From contig SVBB01000001.1 in the NCBI GenBank assembly GCA_015059105.1, positions 1-64,000 of the forward strand: a stretch of DNA of 64,000 bases, in the 5' to 3' direction. Source of the stretch: Erysipelotrichaceae bacterium. GTDB taxonomy: Bacteria > Bacillota_I > Bacilli_A > RFN20 > CAG-826. Made by a program: the position numbers and the translations under genes. Positions within the stretch are counted from its first letter, which is position 1; each line of letters opens with the position of its first letter. Below, in pieces: positions 47,843-58,569 of this stretch. Below the pieces are notes generated by a model. It was not told the DNA's origin and ran no database searches. It worked only from the letters and a program-made list of their open reading frames with translations.

Positions 47843-50800
47843 ATGTCAAGAAACATTCAAGATTTAAAAGTCCTCAATAACGGACGTCGTGACTATTCCA
47901 AGATTTCTGGAGAATTACCACTCCCAAATCTTGTGGAGATTCAAACTAGTTCTTATCAAGAATTCATCGATAAGGGCTTAGACGAAGTCTTCCGCGAATC
48001 GTTCCCTATTGATAACTATACAAACACATTATCCATCGAGTATGAAAGCGTCCGTTTAGGCGAACCAAAGCATACATTTATGGAATGCAAAGCCAAAGGC
48101 TTGACTTATGAAGTCCCTATTTATGTTACTCTTCGCTTAGTGCATAAAGAAACAGATGAAGTGCAAGAAAGCGAAGTCTATATGGGTAACTTCCCACTTA
48201 TGACTTCCTCAGGAACATTCATCGTCAACGGGGCTGAAAGAGTCATCGTTAGCCAACTCGTCCGTTCCCCAGGCGCTTATATGTCTAAGGAAAATCACGC
48301 GGGCAAGTACATCTATGAAGCGGATTTAATCCCAGGTAGAGGTACTTGGTTACAATTTGAAAGCGATGCAAAGGATTTATTATCCGTCCGTATCGACCGT
48401 CAAAGAAAACTCCACGCGACTACATTCATTCGTGCCTTAGGAATTGAAACTAGTGAAGATATCAATGCCTTATTCGGTAGAAGTGAAGCTTTGAGCAACA
48501 CTTTAAAGAAAGATGATGATTTAGGTATCAAATCTTCGAGAGATGCTTTAATCGACATCTTTAAAAAGATGAAATCTGGTGAACCAGTCACCGATGAAGG
48601 TATCTATAACTTCCTCTATCAAAAATTCTTCGATGGCAAGCGTTATGACCTCGGTAGAGCGGGTAGATTTAAGTTCAATAAGAAACTTGGTATCTATAAC
48701 CGTTTACCAAACACCATCCTCGCGGAGAACTTAATCTCTAGCGAAGGTGAAGTGCGCTTCCCAAAAGATCACCTTTTAACAGTGGAAGATGTCGAAGCTC
48801 TTCGTAACGAAGAATTCTTCGAAAATGGTGCCCACTTAAAGGTTTTACCAGTCAATAGCAAACTCGATGACCACGGTAATGTCAATATCGTCAAAGTTTA
48901 CGCCAACGATAAGAAAGAAAAGAAATCCGTCATCATCGGTTGCGATTTAAATAATACTTGCATCCACGCGACAATTACTGATGTCATTGCCATCTTCTCA
49001 TATTTCTTAAATATCCAAGATGGTATCGGTACCACTGATGATATCGACCACTTAGGTAACCGTCGTATTAGATGCGTTGGCGAATTAATTCAAAACCAAT
49101 TCCGCTTAGGTTTAGCGAAGATGGTGAAGACTGTGCAACAAAAGATGTCCATTTCCGATTTAGGAAATGTCAAACCAAAGACACTTATCAATCCACGTCC
49201 ATTATCCGCTTCAATCCGTGAGTTCTTTGCGACTAGCCAACTCAGTCAGTTCATGGATCAAACTAACCCATTAGCCGAATTAACTAATAAGAGAAGATTA
49301 TCAGCCTTAGGTCCTGGCGGCTTAACTCGTGATAGAGCTTCTACTGAAGTCCGTGACGTTCACGTTTCTCACTATGGACGTATTTGTCCAATTGAAACTC
49401 CTGAAGGTCAAAACATCGGTCTTATCAATAACTTAGCTTCTTACGCTAAGATCAACAAATTTGGATTTATTGAAACTCCATATAGAAGAGTGGATAAAGC
49501 CACTCACAGAGTCCTTAACAAGGCTGAAGACTCCGTTTATTTATCCGCGGATGAAGAATGGGATTATGTCATCGCTGAAGCGAATATTAATCTCGGCCCA
49601 GATGGTGAAATCTTAGATAGCCAAGTCGTCGCCCGTCATAAAGGTGAAAACGTCATGGCTTCTAGAGAAGATATCGACTATGTCGACGTCTCTCCAAAAC
49701 AAATCGTCTCCATCGCCGCTGGTTGTATTCCATTCTTAGAAAACGATGATACGACTCGTGCTCTTATGGGTGCGAACATGCAGCGTCAAGCCTTACCACT
49801 TCTTAGACCAACAGCTCCACTCGTGGGTACTGGTCTAGAATACCAAATCGCTCACGACTCCGGTTTAGCGGTTGTCTCTAGCAGCGATGGTGTGGTTACT
49901 TATTCCGATAGCAAGATTATTGAAATTAAGGAAAAAGGCGTCGCGCAACCACACGTGTACGAACTTCAAAAATTCGAAAGAAGTAACCAAGGCACTTGCA
50001 TCAACCAAGTCTCTATCGTCAAGGTTGGTGACCAAGTGAAGAAAGGTCAAATCATCGCGGATGGCCCAGCCATGCAAAATGGTGATCTCGCCTTAGGTCA
50101 AAACGTCACAATCGCCTTCATGACTTGGAACGGTTATAACTATGAAGATGCCGTCATCATGTCTGAAAGACTTGTGAAAGATGATGTTTATACATCCATC
50201 CATATTGAAAAATATGAATTAGAATGTCGTTCTATCACCAAACTTGGTGATGAAGAAATCACTGCTGAGATTCCTAATGTTTCATTAGAAGCCAAAGCTC
50301 ACTTAGACGAAAATGGTATTGTTACTATCGGTTCTGAAGTGAAAGAAGGCGATATCTTAGTTGGTAAAGTCACTCCAAGAGGACAAACAGAAGCCACTCC
50401 AGAAGATAAACTCTTCATGGCCATCTTAGGTAAGAATCCAAAAGAAGGTAAAGATGCTTCCTTACGTGTCCCACACGGTGGCGCTGGTATCGTTTTAGAC
50501 GTCAAAGTCATGGAACGTAACGGCAAAAACAATGAGAACGAATTAGCCCCAGGTGTCAACAAAGTTGTCACTGTCTATATCGTCCAAAAGAGAAAGATCT
50601 CCGAAGGTGATAAGATGTCTGGTCGTCACGGTAATAAGGGTGTTATCTCCCGTATCTTACCTGTTGAAGATATGCCGTTCTTACCAGATGGCACTCCAGT
50701 GGATATCATGCTCAACCCATTAGGCGTCCCTTCTCGTATGAATATCGGACAAATCTTAGAAGTCCATTTAGGTATGGCTCTTAAGAAACTTGGCTATAAA

Positions 50801-51439
50801 GTAGCCACCCCAGTTTTCGATGGTATCACCAATGAAGAAATCTTTGATTTGATGAAGAAAGCAGAGATGGATCCAGATGGTAAGACTGTCTTATACGATG
50901 GTCGTACTGGTGAGAAATTCGATGAAAGAATCACTGTCGGCGTCATGTATATGATTAAACTCGTCCACATGGTCGATGATAAATTACACGCTCGTGCGAC
51001 TGGACCATACTCCCTCGTCACTCAACAACCTCTTGGTGGTAAAGCCCAAAATGGTGGTCAAAGATTCGGTGAAATGGAAGTCTGGGCTCTTGAAGCTTAT
51101 GGTGCCGCCCACGTCCTTCAAGAAATCATCACGGTCAAATCCGATGACCGCGTTGGTAGAAGAAAGACTTATGAAGCGATCATCAAGGGTAATCAATTAC
51201 CACGCCCTGGTATCCCAGAAGCCTTCAAGGTGTTAGTCAAAGAATTACAAGGCTTAGCCTTGAATGTCACTCTCTTCGATAACGATGGTCAAGCTATCGA
51301 TATGGAAGCTCTCGCCAAAGAAATTCAAAAAGAAGAGAGAAAAACAAATGATAATATCCGCAAACTCGGCGGAGATAGTGAAGTGGTTAACGAAGTCGAA
51401 CAAGCTGACTTAACAACCATCTTCAAGGATGAAGATTAA
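47843..51439 (+). CDS. rpoB: RNA polymerase beta subunit
   Basis: A 1198-aa catalytic subunit. The rifampicin-pocket segment reads [17 protein letters not shown] then [19 protein letters not shown]; the position equal to E. coli His526 is Asn (residue 482, codon 49286-49288). [13 protein letters not shown] and the late [20 protein letters not shown] are the usual active-centre and clamp motifs. AAAGGAG precedes the ATG. rpoC follows after 14 nt. Asn at this place is linked to natural rifampicin insensitivity in Mollicutes. Confidence 0.99.
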   Translation: MSRNIQDLKVLNNGRRDYSKISGELPLPNLVEIQTSSYQEFIDKGLDEVFRESFPIDNYTNTLSIEYESVRLGEPKHTFMECKAKGLTYEVPIYVTLRLVHKETDEVQESEVYMGNFPLMTSSGTFIVNGAERVIVSQLVRSPGAYMSKENHAGKYIYEADLIPGRGTWLQFESDAKDLLSVRIDRQRKLHATTFIRALGIETSEDINALFGRSEALSNTLKKDDDLGIKSSRDALIDIFKKMKSGEPVTDEGIYNFLYQKFFDGKRYDLGRAGRFKFNKKLGIYNRLPNTILAENLISSEGEVRFPKDHLLTVEDVEALRNEEFFENGAHLKVLPVNSKLDDHGNVNIVKVYANDKKEKKSVIIGCDLNNTCIHATITDVIAIFSYFLNIQDGIGTTDDIDHLGNRRIRCVGELIQNQFRLGLAKMVKTVQQKMSISDLGNVKPKTLINPRPLSASIREFFATSQLSQFMDQTNPLAELTNKRRLSALGPGGLTRDRASTEVRDVHVSHYGRICPIETPEGQNIGLINNLASYAKINKFGFIETPYRRVDKATHRVLNKAEDSVYLSADEEWDYVIAEANINLGPDGEILDSQVVARHKGENVMASREDIDYVDVSPKQIVSIAAGCIPFLENDDTTRALMGANMQRQALPLLRPTAPLVGTGLEYQIAHDSGLAVVSSSDGVVTYSDSKIIEIKEKGVAQPHVYELQKFERSNQGTCINQVSIVKVGDQVKKGQIIADGPAMQNGDLALGQNVTIAFMTWNGYNYEDAVIMSERLVKDDVYTSIHIEKYELECRSITKLGDEEITAEIPNVSLEAKAHLDENGIVTIGSEVKEGDILVGKVTPRGQTEATPEDKLFMAILGKNPKEGKDASLRVPHGGAGIVLDVKVMERNGKNNENELAPGVNKVVTVYIVQKRKISEGDKMSGRHGNKGVISRILPVEDMPFLPDGTPVDIMLNPLGVPSRMNIGQILEVHLGMALKKLGYKVATPVFDGITNEEIFDLMKKAEMDPDGKTVLYDGRTGEKFDERITVGVMYMIKLVHMVDDKLHARATGPYSLVTQQPLGGKAQNGGQRFGEMEVWALEAYGAAHVLQEIITVKSDDRVGRRKTYEAIIKGNQLPRPGIPEAFKVLVKELQGLALNVTLFDNDGQAIDMEALAKEIQKEERKTNDNIRKLGGDSEVVNEVEQADLTTIFKDED

Positions 51440-51453
51440 GGAGGGTAATAACG

Positions 51454-54400
51454 ATGTTTGATGCAAAGAAAATTTCCGCAATCCAAGTAGGACTTGCCTC
51501 TCCTGAACAAATCAGAAAATGGTCTCATGGTGAAGTCACTAAACCAGAGACGATCAACTACCGTAGCCAAAAGCCTGAAATGGATGGCTTATGCTGCGAA
51601 AAAGTCTTCGGTCCAAGCAAGGACTATGAATGTCACTGTGGTAAATATAAGAAGATTAGATTCGCTGGTATCACTTGTGAAAGATGTGGTGTTGAAGTCA
51701 CCACTAAAGATGTTCGTAGAGAAAGAATGGGTCATATCGAACTCGCTTCTCCATGTACACACATCTGGTACTTAAAAGGTATCCCTTCTCGTATCGGTTT
51801 ACTCTTAAACATTTCCTTAAAGGAACTCGAAGAAGTGACTTATTATGCCGCTCACATCTGTTTAAACCCAGGTAAGAGCAATAAACTCTTCTACCGTGAA
51901 ATCATCAAAGAATCCAACGGTAGAGAAGTCTTCGTCGAAGCGATTAGAGACGTGCAAGAGCACGGAGAAGAATGGGGCTTAACTGTTGGTAGTGAAGATT
52001 ACCTCAGAAGTGAAGAACTCATCTCTAGACTCAATAACCGTGGTGAAGTCTTTGACTTCCAAACTTGTGCGAACTTCCTAAAGAAATATGTCGGCTGCGA
52101 ATTCTCTGAAGGTGCTGCCGCCATTCAACGCTTATTAAGAGAAGTTGACCTTGATAAAGAAGCAGAAGAATTATCTGCCAAGATCAAAGATACTACGCAA
52201 GCCCAAAGAGGCAAATTCACTAAACAACTCGAAGTCATCGAAGCGTTCAGAAATTCTAATAACAAACCAGAATGGATGGTGCTCGACGTCATTCCAGTCA
52301 TTCCACCAGATTTAAGACCAATGCTTCAACTCGATGGTGGTAGATATGCTTCCTCTGACTTAAACGATTTATATCGCCGCGTTATTTCAAGAAATAACAG
52401 ATTAAAACGTCTTATCGATATGAACGCGCCTACTGTCATCTTGATGAACGAAAAACGTATGCTTCAAGAAGCGGTTGATGCTCTTATTGATAACGGCAGA
52501 AGAAATAAACCAGTTACTGGCCCAGGTGGTAGAGCTCTTAAGAGCTTATCCTCCGGCTTAAAAGGTAAACAAGGTAGATTTAGACAAAACTTACTCGGTA
52601 AACGTGTCGACTATTCCGGTCGTTCCGTTATCGCGGTTGGTCCATCCCTCAAGATGTATGAATGTGGTTTACCAAGAGAAATGGCAATCCAACTCTTAAG
52701 ACCATTCATCGCTTGTGAATTATTACGTCGTAAAGTGGCGACAGCCCATAGACAAGCGGATAAGATTATCGATAGATATGAAAACGTCGTTTTTGAAATC
52801 GTCGAACAAATCATCGATAAGCACCCAGTCTTACTCAACCGTGCGCCTACTTTACATAGACTTGGTATCCAAGCCTTCCAACCAAAATTAGTCGATGGCC
52901 GTGCCATCCGTTTACACCCACTCGTCTGTACTGGATTTAACGCCGACTTCGATGGTGACCAAATGGCGGTTCACGTGCCACTCAGCAAAGCAGCTCAAGA
53001 AGAAGCTTTAGACTTGATGTTAGCCTCTAATAACATCCTTGGTCCAAAAGACGGTAAACCAATCGTTACTCCATCTCAAGACATGGTTTTAGGTAACTAT
53101 TACTTAACGATGGAAGAAAGCAAGGAAGAATTCCTCGCGAAAGCCAAGAAATATAGAGAACAAGGTAATGAAGAAGATGCGGAGATGTTCGAATTATACG
53201 CCGCTAGTGAAGGTAAAGTATTCCGCCACATCAACGAAATCATCCTCTCTTACCAAACAAAACAAATTCACTTACATAACCGTATTGCTATCCCAGGCTT
53301 TGCCATTCATAAGCAAGGCTTAACAGAAGAGATGAGCAATGGTTACTTAATCACCACAGTCGGTAAGATTATCTTCAACCAAATCTTCCCAGGTGACTTC
53401 CCATACCTCAATAAATGTAATGAGGCCAATTTAGCAGGCAATGTCGCCGAATATTTCGTCCCACGTGGAACAGATATCAAAGCCCACATCGCCGCGCAAC
53501 CATTACTTTCTCCATTTAAGAAGAAAGATTTAGGAAAGATCATCAACGAAATCTTCCAACGTTATGACCGTAAAGGCTTACCAAAGGCTTCCGCAGTCTT
53601 AGATAAGATGAAAGACCAAGGCTTCCAATACGCGACTTATGCCGGATTTACAGTTTCTATTACTGATGTCCCAGTCGTCTCTGGTAAAAAAGAATTATTA
53701 CAAGCTGGCGATCAAAAAGTTGATGAGATTTGGGAGATGTACGATCTCGGCTTATTAACTGATGATGAACGTCATAGACACATTGTTGATGTGTGGAATG
53801 ATGTCTTAGACAAAGTTCGTACTAACTTAATCAACGAATGGCAAAAAGACGCGAAGAACCCAATTTACATGATGTCTGATTCCGGCGCTCGTGGTAATAT
53901 CTCCAATATTACTCAATTAGCGGGTATGAGAGGCTTGATGGGTAACACTTCCGGTGGCGTTATCGAACTTCCAGTTAAGAACTGTTTCCGTGAAGGTATG
54001 TCCGTTTCTGAATTCTTTATTGCCACTCACGGTGCTCGTAAAGGTGGTGCTGATACTGCCCTTAAGACTGCTGACTCTGGTTACTTAACTCGTCGTTTAG
54101 TCGACGTTTCCCAAGACGTTATCGTCAGAGAAATCGATTGCGGTACTGATCAAGGTTATTCCGTTAAAGAAATTAGAGATACAGCCCGTAATGCGGTCAT
54201 CGTCAAATTATATGACCGTTTAGTCGGTAGATTTGCCCTCAATGATGTCGTTCACCCAGAAACTGGTGAAGTCTTAGTCAAAGGCAATACGATGATCGAT
54301 GAAGAATCCGCACAAAGAATCGTTGATGCGGGTATCACTGAAGTCGTCATCAGAAGCTTATTCACTTGTGAAACTAAAGATGGTGTCTGTGCGCACTGTT

Positions 54401-55347
54401 ATGGTCGTAACCTCGCCACTGGTAAACTCGTCGATATCGGCGAAGCCGTTGGTATTATGGCGGCCCAATCCATTGGTGAACCAGGTACTCAGTTAACGAT
54501 GAGAACTTTCCATACTGGTGGTGTTGCTGGTAGCGATATCACTCAAGGTTTACCTCGTGTTCAAGAATTATTTGAAGCGCGTAATCCAAAAGGTGAAGCC
54601 CTCATTTCCGAAATCTCTGGTAAAGTCACTGACATCGAACCAAAAGGCGAATGTTACTTAGTAACTGTCGATAGTGGTCTCGAAGTCAAAGAATACATGA
54701 CTCCATATGGCGCGAGACTTAGAGTGAAGAAAGGCGATATGGTCAAAAACGGTGGCAAGATCACCGAAGGTGCCATCTCTCCAAAACGCTTACTCGAAGT
54801 CAGCGATGTCACAGAAGTTCAACGTTATATCTTAAAAGAAGTTCAAAAGGTTTACTCCTTACAAGATATCGCGATTTCTGACAAACACATCGAAGTCATC
54901 GTCAAGCAAATGCTTAACAAAGTCTATATCGTCGAAAGTGGCGATACTGATATGATCGCTGGTACAAGAGTGTCCTTACACACATTCACCGAGAAGAACA
55001 ATGAAGCGATTCTCGCTGGCAAACGTCCAGCCGTCTTCTCTCCACTTGTGTTAGGTATCACAAAAGCGGCCTTAGAGACTGATAGCTTCCTCTCCGCGGC
55101 TTCCTTCCAAGAAACCACTCGTGTCCTTACTGATGCGGCCATCAAGGGTAAAGTTGATACTTTACACGGCTTAAAAGAAAACGTCATCGTCGGACACCTC
55201 ATCCCAGCGGGACGTGGCTTAATGGATGAAAATCAAGAGAAAGAACTCCTCGCCAATTTCAGTGTTGAGAAGAAGATGAAAGAAGTTTCCGATAATTATA
55301 TTGAGGAACACGATCGTACGATTAAAGAAATCCACGAAGAAGCTTAA
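51454..55347 (+). CDS. rpoC: RNA polymerase beta' subunit
   Basis: A 1297-aa catalytic subunit. The N-terminal zinc site has [20 protein letters not shown], the active-site loop is [12 protein letters not shown] with the Mg-binding Asp triad, the trigger-loop region includes [11 protein letters not shown], and the second zinc site is [13 protein letters not shown]. Length is close to that of Bacillus (about 1200). AAGGAGGG lies before the ATG. A strong terminator ends the operon. Confidence 0.99.
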   Translation: MFDAKKISAIQVGLASPEQIRKWSHGEVTKPETINYRSQKPEMDGLCCEKVFGPSKDYECHCGKYKKIRFAGITCERCGVEVTTKDVRRERMGHIELASPCTHIWYLKGIPSRIGLLLNISLKELEEVTYYAAHICLNPGKSNKLFYREIIKESNGREVFVEAIRDVQEHGEEWGLTVGSEDYLRSEELISRLNNRGEVFDFQTCANFLKKYVGCEFSEGAAAIQRLLREVDLDKEAEELSAKIKDTTQAQRGKFTKQLEVIEAFRNSNNKPEWMVLDVIPVIPPDLRPMLQLDGGRYASSDLNDLYRRVISRNNRLKRLIDMNAPTVILMNEKRMLQEAVDALIDNGRRNKPVTGPGGRALKSLSSGLKGKQGRFRQNLLGKRVDYSGRSVIAVGPSLKMYECGLPREMAIQLLRPFIACELLRRKVATAHRQADKIIDRYENVVFEIVEQIIDKHPVLLNRAPTLHRLGIQAFQPKLVDGRAIRLHPLVCTGFNADFDGDQMAVHVPLSKAAQEEALDLMLASNNILGPKDGKPIVTPSQDMVLGNYYLTMEESKEEFLAKAKKYREQGNEEDAEMFELYAASEGKVFRHINEIILSYQTKQIHLHNRIAIPGFAIHKQGLTEEMSNGYLITTVGKIIFNQIFPGDFPYLNKCNEANLAGNVAEYFVPRGTDIKAHIAAQPLLSPFKKKDLGKIINEIFQRYDRKGLPKASAVLDKMKDQGFQYATYAGFTVSITDVPVVSGKKELLQAGDQKVDEIWEMYDLGLLTDDERHRHIVDVWNDVLDKVRTNLINEWQKDAKNPIYMMSDSGARGNISNITQLAGMRGLMGNTSGGVIELPVKNCFREGMSVSEFFIATHGARKGGADTALKTADSGYLTRRLVDVSQDVIVREIDCGTDQGYSVKEIRDTARNAVIVKLYDRLVGRFALNDVVHPETGEVLVKGNTMIDEESAQRIVDAGITEVVIRSLFTCETKDGVCAHCYGRNLATGKLVDIGEAVGIMAAQSIGEPGTQLTMRTFHTGGVAGSDITQGLPRVQELFEARNPKGEALISEISGKVTDIEPKGECYLVTVDSGLEVKEYMTPYGARLRVKKGDMVKNGGKITEGAISPKRLLEVSDVTEVQRYILKEVQKVYSLQDIAISDKHIEVIVKQMLNKVYIVESGDTDMIAGTRVSLHTFTEKNNEAILAGKRPAVFSPLVLGITKAALETDSFLSAASFQETTRVLTDAAIKGKVDTLHGLKENVIVGHLIPAGRGLMDENQEKELLANFSVEKKMKEVSDNYIEEHDRTIKEIHEEA

Positions 55348-55362
55348 TCAAACTTAATTAAT

Positions 55363-55394
55363 GAGAACCTCAGCGATGGGGTTCTCTTTTTTTG
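55363..55394 (+). terminator. terminator of the rpoBC operon
   Basis: GAGAACCTC pairs with GGGGTTCTC (one G-T pair) around AGCGAT, followed by TTTTTTT. Confidence 0.9.
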
Positions 55395-55403
55395 TTTGGC
55401 GCC

Positions 55404-55825
55404 CCAAAGTTAAAGGGGGCACAAGATGAAAAGTCCCAAAGTTAAAGGGGGCATTTCAAAGGAAAATTGCCTGGAAATCATTGGTTTCCGGGCTTTTTAT
55501 ATCTCCCGTTTATAAACACAAACATGTTCAATTTCGGCAACTAAAAAATATTTGTGATTATGCGATCCGTTTGGCATCACCTGATTGATAAATAAATACC
55601 TTATAATTTATATATCCTTTAGGATAATGTTTATAATTTTATTCTGAAATAACAAGAAAAAGTGTTATTGAAATAACTTTATTTCTCTTTCTTTTCTTCC
55701 CAGCGGGAAAAGAAAGCCGACAAAGAAAAGAAGGCATCCGTTTGGACTGCCCCCTTTAACTTTGGGACTCGATTTCTAGGCCCCCCTTAACTTTGGAGGG
55801 GTATCCATGCCCCCTTAAACTTTGG
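55404..55825. mobile_element. non-coding element with multiple inverted terminal repeats (MITE-like)
   Basis: This 422-bp stretch has no ORF but begins with two direct copies of CCAAAGTTAAAGGGGGCA (55404-55421, 55436-55453) and ends with three copies in the opposite orientation (55748-55765 exact; 55779-55796 and 55808-55825 with one or two changes). Spacing of copies is 29-32 bp. Clusters of repeats at both ends, facing each other, are a hallmark of IS21-type and similar transposon ends. With no transposase inside it would be a non-autonomous derivative or deleted remnant. The interior has its own terminator-like hairpins. Confidence 0.7.
55468..55499 (+). terminator. terminator-like hairpin inside the repeat element
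   Basis: GCCTGGAAA pairs with TTTCCGGGC (one G-T pair) around TCATTGG, followed by TTTTTAT. It could insulate ftsK from read-through of the rpo operon. A second inverted repeat (TTTCTTTTC/GAAAAGAAA) lies at about 55690-55720. Confidence 0.7.
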
Positions 55826-55871
55826 TTTACTGAAAAAGAAAGCACAAATGTGCTTTTTTTTAATTAATTTG

Positions 55872-55901
55872 TTAGACTAAGATAATCTCTATATATATAA
55901 T
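55872..55901 (+). promoter_or_regulatory. promoter of ftsK, leaderless
   Basis: TTAGAC (55872-55877), 18-nt spacer, TATAAT (55896-55901). The ATG at 55909 starts 7 nt later with no Shine-Dalgarno. Confidence 0.6.
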
Positions 55902-55908
55902 AATATAT

Positions 55909-58560
55909 ATGGAAGACGAAGTTAAGTATAACCATAGACTGTTCTATATTGCAAGTGGCTTATTAATAATTCTCTTATCGATATCTTGTGTGCTCAACAT
56001 GGGTGTTGTTTCTAGAGGTATCGCTTTTCCATTTTTCTATTTATTTGGCTTTGGCGCATATTTCTTATATGCCTTTTTTATTGTCCAAGGTTTCTCCTTA
56101 ATGATTAGATGTAAAGGTTATATGCCGAAATCATTCTTCTTCAATCTCGGTTTAGGACTTTCAATTGTTGGTGGATTATTCATCTATTCTGTTGCCTCAT
56201 ATTATAACGGGGAGCCACTTCAAGCGATCAACACATATAATGACCGCTTCTTCACATATGATCCTAACTATTTTGAATATAGACCTTTCGTCAACGTCTT
56301 CCAGGGTCAATTAGCAGGCGGTTTCTTTGGGTTTTTATATGTCTTTGTTTTTTATAATTGGCTTGGTAGTGCCCTTTCTTTAACGATCGCTATTATCATC
56401 GCTAGTGTGGGGGTCATTCTTTTATTAGCTAAACCTACAATTAAATTGATTCAATATATTAGGGTCAAAGTGAGAAATATGCCTCCAAGAGAAAAAAGAG
56501 AAAAGAAGATTCGCAAAAAACCTGATACGATTGATGAATTTGATTCTTATGTTGGTAGCAACATTTATACCCAAGCAAAGATTGTTGGTCGTGATGAAAT
56601 CAATGTCAATAACTCCGTCAGCGAAATCAAACCTGTCAGTTTTGATAATCGCGACACCAACAAAACACCTCCAATTGAATTCACTCAAAATATCCGCGAA
56701 ACTGGCGTTATTATTCGTCCAGAATTCTCTTTAGGTGGAGAAAATAAAGAACAAAAACGCGAATATCAACCCGAACCAAAAGTGGAGATTGTTGAGGAAG
56801 CAATCGCCCCTCTTCCACAAGTTAGTCAACCTGTTCCAGAAGTGACAAAACCAGTTATTCAGGAAGAACATCACGAACAGATGAACCTCGATTTCGACGC
56901 CCCTCGTGAACTCAATCAAGAGCTTCTTTTCAAGCAACCAGAGATGGCGCCTTTAAAAGAAATAACAACTCCCGCTCAACCTACGCCTACACCTATGGCT
57001 GCGCCTATCCAACCACAGGTAAGACAAGAAGAAGCACCTGTTTTTAACGAACCAGCGAAGAGAAAACCAATCGTTTGGATACCACCTTCTACTGAATTAT
57101 TATCGACATATCAAAGTCAAGAAGCAGAAGCGACTAATATCGCCGTAGCAGAAGAAAGAAAAGAACTCATCAACCAAGTCTTTAACGATTTCAATATTGC
57201 CGCGACTTGCTCTGGCTATACCATTGGTCCATCCATCACTCGTTTCCATATTCATTATTCTTCTAATGGCTTAGTGAAAAATGTTCAAAATTTAGTGCAG
57301 GATATCTCTCGTCGTCTTAGCGGCGTGCCGGTGAGATTCGAAGCAACGGTTTCTGGATATGATTATTCTGGATTAGAAGTGCCTAATGGTATGGTTACAA
57401 CCGTTTCCTTTAAGGAAGTATTTGAATCTCTTGAAGATGTTAAGAAACATCCATTTAATATCGCTTTTGGTAAAGATATATCTGGCAAAGTAGTGGTTGG
57501 TGATTTTGATAAATTCCCTCACTTACTTGTAAGTGGTACTACTGGTTCTGGTAAATCTGTTTTCGTCAACTCGATTATTACTACTCTCATTATGAGAATG
57601 TCACCAGATGAATTAAGAGTGGCGTTAATCGACCCAAAACGTGTGGAAATGAATAAATATAAAGACATCCCTCACTTATTATGCCCGGTCGTTAATGAAC
57701 CACAAGAAGCCTATGTTTTAATGAAGCGACTAGTTGAAGAGATGGAAGATCGTTATCGTCGTTTTGAAATTGCTGATTGTTCGACGAACGTCAAAGAATA
57801 TAACGAATATGCAGAAGAACACGGCATTGAGAAGATGTATTACATTTTAGCGATTCTTGATGAATACGCGGATTTAAATGATAACTGCAAAGAATTAGCA
57901 GGACCGGTTCAATCATTATGTCAAAAAGCTCGTGCGGCTGGTATTCACTTGATGATTGCCACTCAAAGACCAACTGTCAATGTTATTACCGGTACTATCA
58001 AAGCCAACTTATCAACAAGAGTTGCTCTTTCTGCTGCAAGTGCACAGGACTCCATGGTTGTTCTTGACCAAGGTGGCGCGGAAGACTTGATGGGAAACGG
58101 CGATATGCTTGTCAAATACCCACTACTTTCAAGAAGTGGTCCAATGCGTTTACAAGGTTGCTATATCCAAGGCAAAGAAATCATGCATGTCGTCAGTTAT
58201 TTAAAAGAGCATTATCAAGTTTGTTACGAACCTAAATTCTTGAATTTAGATGAAAAGATGAATGAAGGGGCTAATGAACTTTTAGGCAGTGAGAAATTCA
58301 CTAGCGATGCCGCTAATAGTGACGAAGAGAAATATCAATCCATTAAAGAATGGGTGATGACTCTTGATTATGTCTCAATGAGTAAGATACAAAGAGAATG
58401 TGGGGTTGGTTTTAACCGCGCAGGACGTATCTTCAAACGTTTACAAGAAGAAGGTGTAGTTGCTTCTACAGCGGAAGCGGCTGCCCGTGGAAATAAAGTA
58501 TTGGTCAACGATAAATTCTATAGTGGAAGTGACGTTGCCAGTAGTGAGCAAGAAAAATAG
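55909..58560 (+). CDS. FtsK/SpoIIIE-family DNA translocase
   Basis: An 883-aa hexameric DNA pump for chromosome segregation. Membrane helices lie at about residues 12-32, 42-65, 80-105 and 140-170. A Pro/Glu-rich linker spans 180-400, and the motor domain starts near 410. Walker A is at about 544-553 (GTTGSGKSVF), with ALIDPKRVEM and Walker B ILAILDEYADL. The C-terminal gamma domain (YQSIKEWVMTLDYVSMSKIQ, RECGVGFNRAGRIFKRLQEE) reads DNA polarity sequences. Only four membrane helices and no sporulation genes nearby, so FtsK versus SpoIIIE is left open. The mRNA looks leaderless; pullulanase follows 9 nt later. Confidence 0.95.
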   Translation: MEDEVKYNHRLFYIASGLLIILLSISCVLNMGVVSRGIAFPFFYLFGFGAYFLYAFFIVQGFSLMIRCKGYMPKSFFFNLGLGLSIVGGLFIYSVASYYNGEPLQAINTYNDRFFTYDPNYFEYRPFVNVFQGQLAGGFFGFLYVFVFYNWLGSALSLTIAIIIASVGVILLLAKPTIKLIQYIRVKVRNMPPREKREKKIRKKPDTIDEFDSYVGSNIYTQAKIVGRDEINVNNSVSEIKPVSFDNRDTNKTPPIEFTQNIRETGVIIRPEFSLGGENKEQKREYQPEPKVEIVEEAIAPLPQVSQPVPEVTKPVIQEEHHEQMNLDFDAPRELNQELLFKQPEMAPLKEITTPAQPTPTPMAAPIQPQVRQEEAPVFNEPAKRKPIVWIPPSTELLSTYQSQEAEATNIAVAEERKELINQVFNDFNIAATCSGYTIGPSITRFHIHYSSNGLVKNVQNLVQDISRRLSGVPVRFEATVSGYDYSGLEVPNGMVTTVSFKEVFESLEDVKKHPFNIAFGKDISGKVVVGDFDKFPHLLVSGTTGSGKSVFVNSIITTLIMRMSPDELRVALIDPKRVEMNKYKDIPHLLCPVVNEPQEAYVLMKRLVEEMEDRYRRFEIADCSTNVKEYNEYAEEHGIEKMYYILAILDEYADLNDNCKELAGPVQSLCQKARAAGIHLMIATQRPTVNVITGTIKANLSTRVALSAASAQDSMVVLDQGGAEDLMGNGDMLVKYPLLSRSGPMRLQGCYIQGKEIMHVVSYLKEHYQVCYEPKFLNLDEKMNEGANELLGSEKFTSDAANSDEEKYQSIKEWVMTLDYVSMSKIQRECGVGFNRAGRIFKRLQEEGVVASTAEAAARGNKVLVNDKFYSGSDVASSEQEK

Positions 58561-58569
58561 GAGCTATTT

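Noticed and set aside
55404-55825. CRISPR array
   Set aside because: Copies occur in both orientations at the two ends with only 11-14 bp between neighbours, which is a transposon-end pattern and not repeat-spacer units.
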